The translations under genes and the position numbers were made by a program. Of a stretch of DNA of 24,568 bases, positions 23,949 through 24,568 are shown piece after piece (within the stretch, counting starts at the first letter, position 1; each line of letters begins with the position of its first letter). The notes beneath the pieces are model-generated. The model was given only the letters and a program-made list of their open reading frames with translations. It made no database searches and was not told where the DNA came from. This DNA comes from JBEKYH01 sp049511115 (GTDB taxonomy: Bacteria; Planctomycetota; Phycisphaerae; Tepidisphaerales; Tepidisphaeraceae): positions 1 through 24,568 of the forward strand of contig JBEKYH010000007.1 of NCBI GenBank assembly GCA_049511115.1, read 5' to 3'.

Positions 23949-24568
23949 TTATTCCCACCCATCCAGACTCACGTCCATCGCCTCGGCAATCAACTGGGCG
24001 ATATGCGTCACCTCCACCGCCTTCCCCTGCCGATGGCACATGCCGCTGATATTCATGGCGCATCCCGCGTCGTTGCAGATCACCGTCGCCGCTCCGCTCG
24101 CCGCGAGGCACTTCACTTTATCTTCAACAATCGCGCCGCTGACCGCCGGATACTTGACGGCAAACGTGCCGCCAAATCCGCAGCATTGCTCCGCCTTTTC
24201 CATCGGCCGAAATTCGACGTTGCCAATCGCGCGAAGCAGCGTCACCGCTTCATCCGTCATCCCCAGCCCGCGCTGATGACACGTGTAGTGATACGTCACC
24301 GCCCGCGTCGTCGGCAGTTTCCATTTCGACAGATCAACCCGAATCTGCTTCTCCAGAAACTCCACAAACTCAAACGTGCGCCCCGCCATCGAATTCGCCC
24401 GCTCCTCCCAAAATCCGTCCCCTTTGAAAAGCGTCGGAAAATGCTCCCGCACCATGGCCGCGCAGCTCCCGCTCGGCGTCACAACATACTCATATCCCCA
24501 GAACACTTCGATCATCCGCCGCGCCAACTCACGCGCCTCGCCCGTAAACCCGTTATTAAAAAACGGCT
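23949..24568 (-). CDS. lutA: LutA-like lactate utilization protein, 5' end outside the window
   Basis: The 3' portion, about 206 residues, of a protein with cysteine-rich CCG domains, which carries electrons in the LutABC L-lactate oxidising complex. The frame is open to the window edge, reading PFFNNGFTGEARELARR before YVVTPSGSCAAMV, so the true start and the first CCG motif lie beyond 24568; the TTG at 24527 is not the start. The second CCG domain is complete: YHYTCHQRGLG, EKAEQCCGFGGTFAVKYP and VICNDAGCAMNISG. A GlcF/GlpC-type subunit is the nearest alternative, but the lutB and lutC genes directly downstream settle the assignment. Confidence 0.93.
   Translation of the reverse strand, partial: PFFNNGFTGEARELARRMIEVFWGYEYVVTPSGSCAAMVREHFPTLFKGDGFWEERANSMAGRTFEFVEFLEKQIRVDLSKWKLPTTRAVTYHYTCHQRGLGMTDEAVTLLRAIGNVEFRPMEKAEQCCGFGGTFAVKYPAVSGAIVEDKVKCLAASGAATVICNDAGCAMNISGMCHRQGKAVEVTHIAQLIAEAMDVSLDGWE

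Overview
The window reads as chromosomal DNA of a GC-rich environmental bacterium, most likely a planctomycete (Phycisphaerae-like); Acidobacteriota is the main alternative. This rests on three things: a Ser/Thr kinase fused to a TolB-like propeller, a membrane pyrophosphatase next to pyruvate phosphate dikinase, and short palindromic repeats between densely packed GC-rich genes. No rRNA, tRNA, CRISPR array, phage gene or transposase was found, so the assignment is inference from gene content.

Layout. 1-1952 (+): a class V aminotransferase and a small lipoprotein, separated by a GC-rich hairpin. 1953-2910: the only long stretch without a convincing gene; it holds several hairpins, a decayed-looking reading frame and a dispersed inverted repeat. 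2911-7464 (-): hppA (proton pyrophosphatase), a sugar C-methyltransferase and an RmlC-type epimerase, closely packed in that order of transcription. 7751-10537 (-): ppdK with an odd Ser/Lys repeat at its N-terminus and a terminator behind it. 10772-12424 (+): an FHA-GAF-SpoIIE phosphatase, meeting tail to tail with a membrane Ser/Thr kinase (12439-15249, -). 15423-16754 (-): an exported GH63-like glycosidase, divergent from hemB (16817-17812, +). 17813-18124: nested inverted repeats. 18125-21705 (+): an ABC ATPase with a Cys-containing tail and a ten-helix FtsX-type permease. 21706-21858: another palindromic element. 21859-24568 (-): lutC, lutB and the 3' part of lutA.

How the genes fit together. 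hppA and ppdK both turn over pyrophosphate, so this stretch looks like a PPi-based energy-saving module; one enzyme can make PPi while the other stores its energy as an ion gradient. The lutABC operon oxidises L-lactate to pyruvate, the substrate of ppdK, although the two loci are 11 kb apart. The FHA-phosphatase and kinase form a plausible signalling pair with forkhead-associated recognition of phosphothreonine. The methyltransferase and epimerase point to a branched deoxysugar of the cell surface whose other biosynthetic genes lie elsewhere.

No clearly new multi-gene system is visible. The best leads are the hppA/sugar-modification gene order, the repeat-bearing N-terminus of PpdK, the kinase/phosphatase pair, the Cys-tailed ABC ATPase, two apparently leaderless promoters, and three families of intergenic palindromes.
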